From an uncultured Bacteroidota bacterium (GTDB lineage: Bacteria > Bacteroidota > Bacteroidia > Flavobacteriales_F > PHOS-HE28), in NCBI GenBank assembly GCA_902826215.1, contig CADEDY010000031.1, positions 1-41,536 of the forward strand: a stretch of DNA of 41,536 nucleotides, written 5' to 3'. This document shows, in pieces, positions 40,820 through 41,536 of the stretch. Below the pieces are notes generated by a model that worked only from the letters and a program-made list of their open reading frames with translations, did no database searches and was not told the origin of the DNA. Position 1 is the first letter of the stretch. Each line of letters starts with the position of its first letter. The translations under genes and the position numbers were made by a program.

Positions 40820-40904
40820 TGCCCAGGACTGGACTCGAACCAGCACAGCCTTTCGGCCACACGCCCCTCAAGCGTGCGTGTCTACCAATTTCACCACCTG
40901 GGCA
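40820..40904 (-). tRNA. tRNA-Leu (anticodon GAG)
   Basis: The 85-base minus-strand sequence folds as a class II tRNA. The acceptor pairs are TGCCCAG with CTGGGCA. The D-loop contains AATTGGTAGAC. The anticodon stem CACGC/GCGTG encloses TTGAGGG (anticodon GAG), a variable arm follows (TGGCCGAAAGGCTGTG), and the T-loop is TTCGAGT. It reads CTC/CTT leucine codons. CCA is not encoded. Confidence 0.95.
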
Positions 40905-40952
40905 TACATCCCGCCTTTCAGCGGTAAGGGGCGGCAAATATAGCAGTCCGAT

Positions 40953-41180
40953 TCACTCGTCGGTAGGTGGATGTTGTTGGGCGCGTTGAAGCAGCTCCGT
41001 TCGGATGGCAGCCAACCGCCGGGCATGCTCCGGGTCGGTGTGGCCTTGCGCGTCCGGATCTTCCTTCCACGGGGTCTCTGGATCCTCCTGAATGTTCCCT
41101 TCTATCGGGCCATCCAAGGGTTCTACATCCGCCTTTGGGTAAATACCTGACGGATCCTTCGGAGAGTCTTCGGTCGTCAT
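40953..41180 (-). CDS. Small acidic hypothetical protein
   Basis: A 75-residue protein, MTTEDSPKDPSGIYPKADVE through QQHPPTDE, rich in Asp, Glu and Pro and without membrane segments. It ends in a short basic helix (HARRLAAIRTELLQRAQQ). It lies between the tRNA-Leu and tRNA-Lys genes on the same strand. No family is recognised. The frame stays open upstream into the tRNA-Lys repeat, but this ATG is the only plausible start. Moderate doubt that it is expressed. Confidence 0.45.
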   Translation of the reverse strand: MTTEDSPKDPSGIYPKADVEPLDGPIEGNIQEDPETPWKEDPDAQGHTDPEHARRLAAIRTELLQRAQQHPPTDE

Positions 41181-41345
41181 GTTTTCCAAGGTAACCCCTT
41201 GAACCCGCGATCGATACCGACGTTCGACGAACAACTTGTGAACCGAACAGCGTGATCGCGCCACTGACGGGAATTTTCGACGAATTGGTAGGTCGAGAGC
41301 ACAACGGTCAAAAGGAAGCAGTCGACGGAAATGCCCAGAAATGAA

Positions 41346-41371
41346 GAAGCCCCGGCTAGTGCCGAAGCTTC
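41346..41371 (-). terminator. Duplicate tRNA-Lys terminator
   Basis: Copy of the tRNA-Lys terminator. Stem arms are GAAGCTTCGGC and GCCGGGGCTTC (two G-T pairs) on the minus strand, followed by TTCATTTC. Confidence 0.55.
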
Positions 41372-41453
41372 TCTGTGATCCCGCTGGGGCTTCCCGCATC
41401 TCCGCACAGTTCCGTGCGGGATGAACTTCTCGCCCGAATTGCTTGGAAATGAA

Positions 41454-41479
41454 GAAGCCCCGGCTGATGCCGAGGCTTC
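41454..41479 (-). terminator. Intrinsic terminator of tRNA-Lys
   Basis: Minus-strand stem GAAGCCTCGGC / GCCGGGGCTTC with loop ATCA, four bases after the tRNA 3' end, followed by TTCATTTCC. One G-T pair. Confidence 0.65.
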
Positions 41480-41483
41480 TCTG

Positions 41484-41536
41484 TGATCCCGCTGGGGCTC
41501 GAACCCAGGACCCCGACATTAAAAGTGTCGTGCTCT
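41484..41536 (-). tRNA. tRNA-Lys (anticodon TTT), partial at the right edge
   Basis: The minus strand from the right edge reads AGAGCACGACA-CTTTTAA-TGTCG: end of the D-arm, then the anticodon stem and loop CTTTTAA with anticodon TTT. GGTCC, the T arm CTGGG-TTCGAGC-CCCAG and the acceptor strand CGGGATC with discriminator A follow. The 5' part is outside the window. CCA is not encoded. Confidence 0.9.

Larger units (their letters stand above)
40512..40833. repeat. Tandem duplication (about 180-bp period) of the tRNA-Leu 3' end and its terminator region
   Basis: Positions 40512-40653 recur at 40691-40833, with an offset of 179-180 bases (one A indel) and high similarity. The copies share the words AGCCCGG, TTTTTCATGCCCTTCGTCGCT and GCTTGGCTCC (each a separate stretch), a hairpin of AAGCCCTG type, and the last 14 bases of the tRNA-Leu gene. 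The right copy is continuous with the intact tRNA; the left copy stops at the tRNA piece. It explains the small frames seen here, which are not genes. This is the only content of the 370-base gap 40450-40819. Confidence 0.8.
41338..41499. repeat. Tandem duplication (108-bp period) of the tRNA-Lys 3' end and terminator
   Basis: Positions 41338-41391 and 41446-41499 agree at 51 of 54 bases. Each contains a terminator hairpin and the last 16 bases of tRNA-Lys; the right copy continues into the tRNA gene. Between them is another hairpin, CCCGCA to TGCGGG (41393-41420). The rest of the gap 41181-41337 shows no gene. Confidence 0.8.

Noticed and set aside
40512..40833. CRISPR array
   Set aside because: Only two units of about 180 bases with terminator hairpins; no short regular repeats with unique spacers, and no cas genes in the window.
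40468..40989. Small frames around tRNA-Leu
   Set aside because: They arise from the tandem repeat and run through the tRNA gene; the same peptide words recur because the DNA is duplicated.
40512..41536. Integrative element or prophage at the tRNA genes
   Set aside because: The partial tRNA copies look like attachment sites, but only 108-180 bases separate them and no integrase or phage gene lies between. A full element can be excluded here; an old footprint cannot.

Overview
The window looks like a chromosomal segment of a Bacteroidota bacterium, most likely a Flavobacteriales-type lineage with fairly high GC. The evidence is a type IX secretion (T9SS) plug protein next to cargo with type A and type B (gliding-motility-like) C-terminal sorting domains, GEVED modules, a DUF349 protein, bacillithiol synthesis (bshA), a complete Na+-NQR operon followed by apbE, and repeated TAnnTTTG / TAnnTTCG promoter elements only a few bases upstream of start codons. 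There is no rRNA, CRISPR array, prophage or large transposon. Two tRNA genes lie at the right end.

Layout. 1-2.5 kb: a secreted GH38-like glycosidase cut by the left edge, an outer-membrane barrel and a VOC protein, all on the minus strand. 2.5-5.5 kb: a plus-strand cassette of a divergent Lgt-family membrane protein, a radical SAM enzyme with the cysteine layout of the tetraether-lipid-synthase (Tes/MJ0619) group, and two small related membrane proteins joined by stop/start overlaps. A 264-bp element with 30-bp inverted ends and a gutted GxxExxY frame sits inside it. 5.5-8.9 kb: a TPR lipoprotein, a FecCD/ATPase pair of an iron or cobalamin importer, and mscL. 9-16.6 kb, all minus strand: a CotH-like protein, a DUF6265 lipoprotein, a thioesterase, a DUF349 protein, a SpoIIE-type phosphatase and pruA. 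16.7-19.8 kb: carbonic anhydrase with a SulP transporter, a small membrane protein and apaG. 20-28.9 kb: T9SS cargo (beta-propeller, CHU_C protein, GEVED protein), the T9SS plug protein and a J-domain/KTSC protein.

29.2-36.2 kb: nqrABCDEF-apbE, a respiratory Na+ pump together with the flavin transferase that would load its NqrB and NqrC subunits. It is followed on the opposite strand by a pentapeptide-repeat protein and a 65-residue protein with one membrane helix and four cysteines, which I propose as the counterpart of the Na+-NQR iron-maturation factor NqrM. 37-40.5 kb: a small membrane protein, bshA with a coupled membrane protein, and a CaiB-type CoA transferase. 40.5-41.5 kb: tRNA-Leu(GAG) and a partial tRNA-Lys(TTT). 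Each is followed by a tandem copy of its own 3' end plus terminator.

The strongest candidates for something undescribed are the Lgt-like/radical-SAM/two-small-membrane-protein cassette (possible lipid tailoring), the GxxExxY-derived inverted-repeat element, the putative NqrM counterpart, and the tRNA-3'-end-plus-terminator duplications seen at both tRNA genes.
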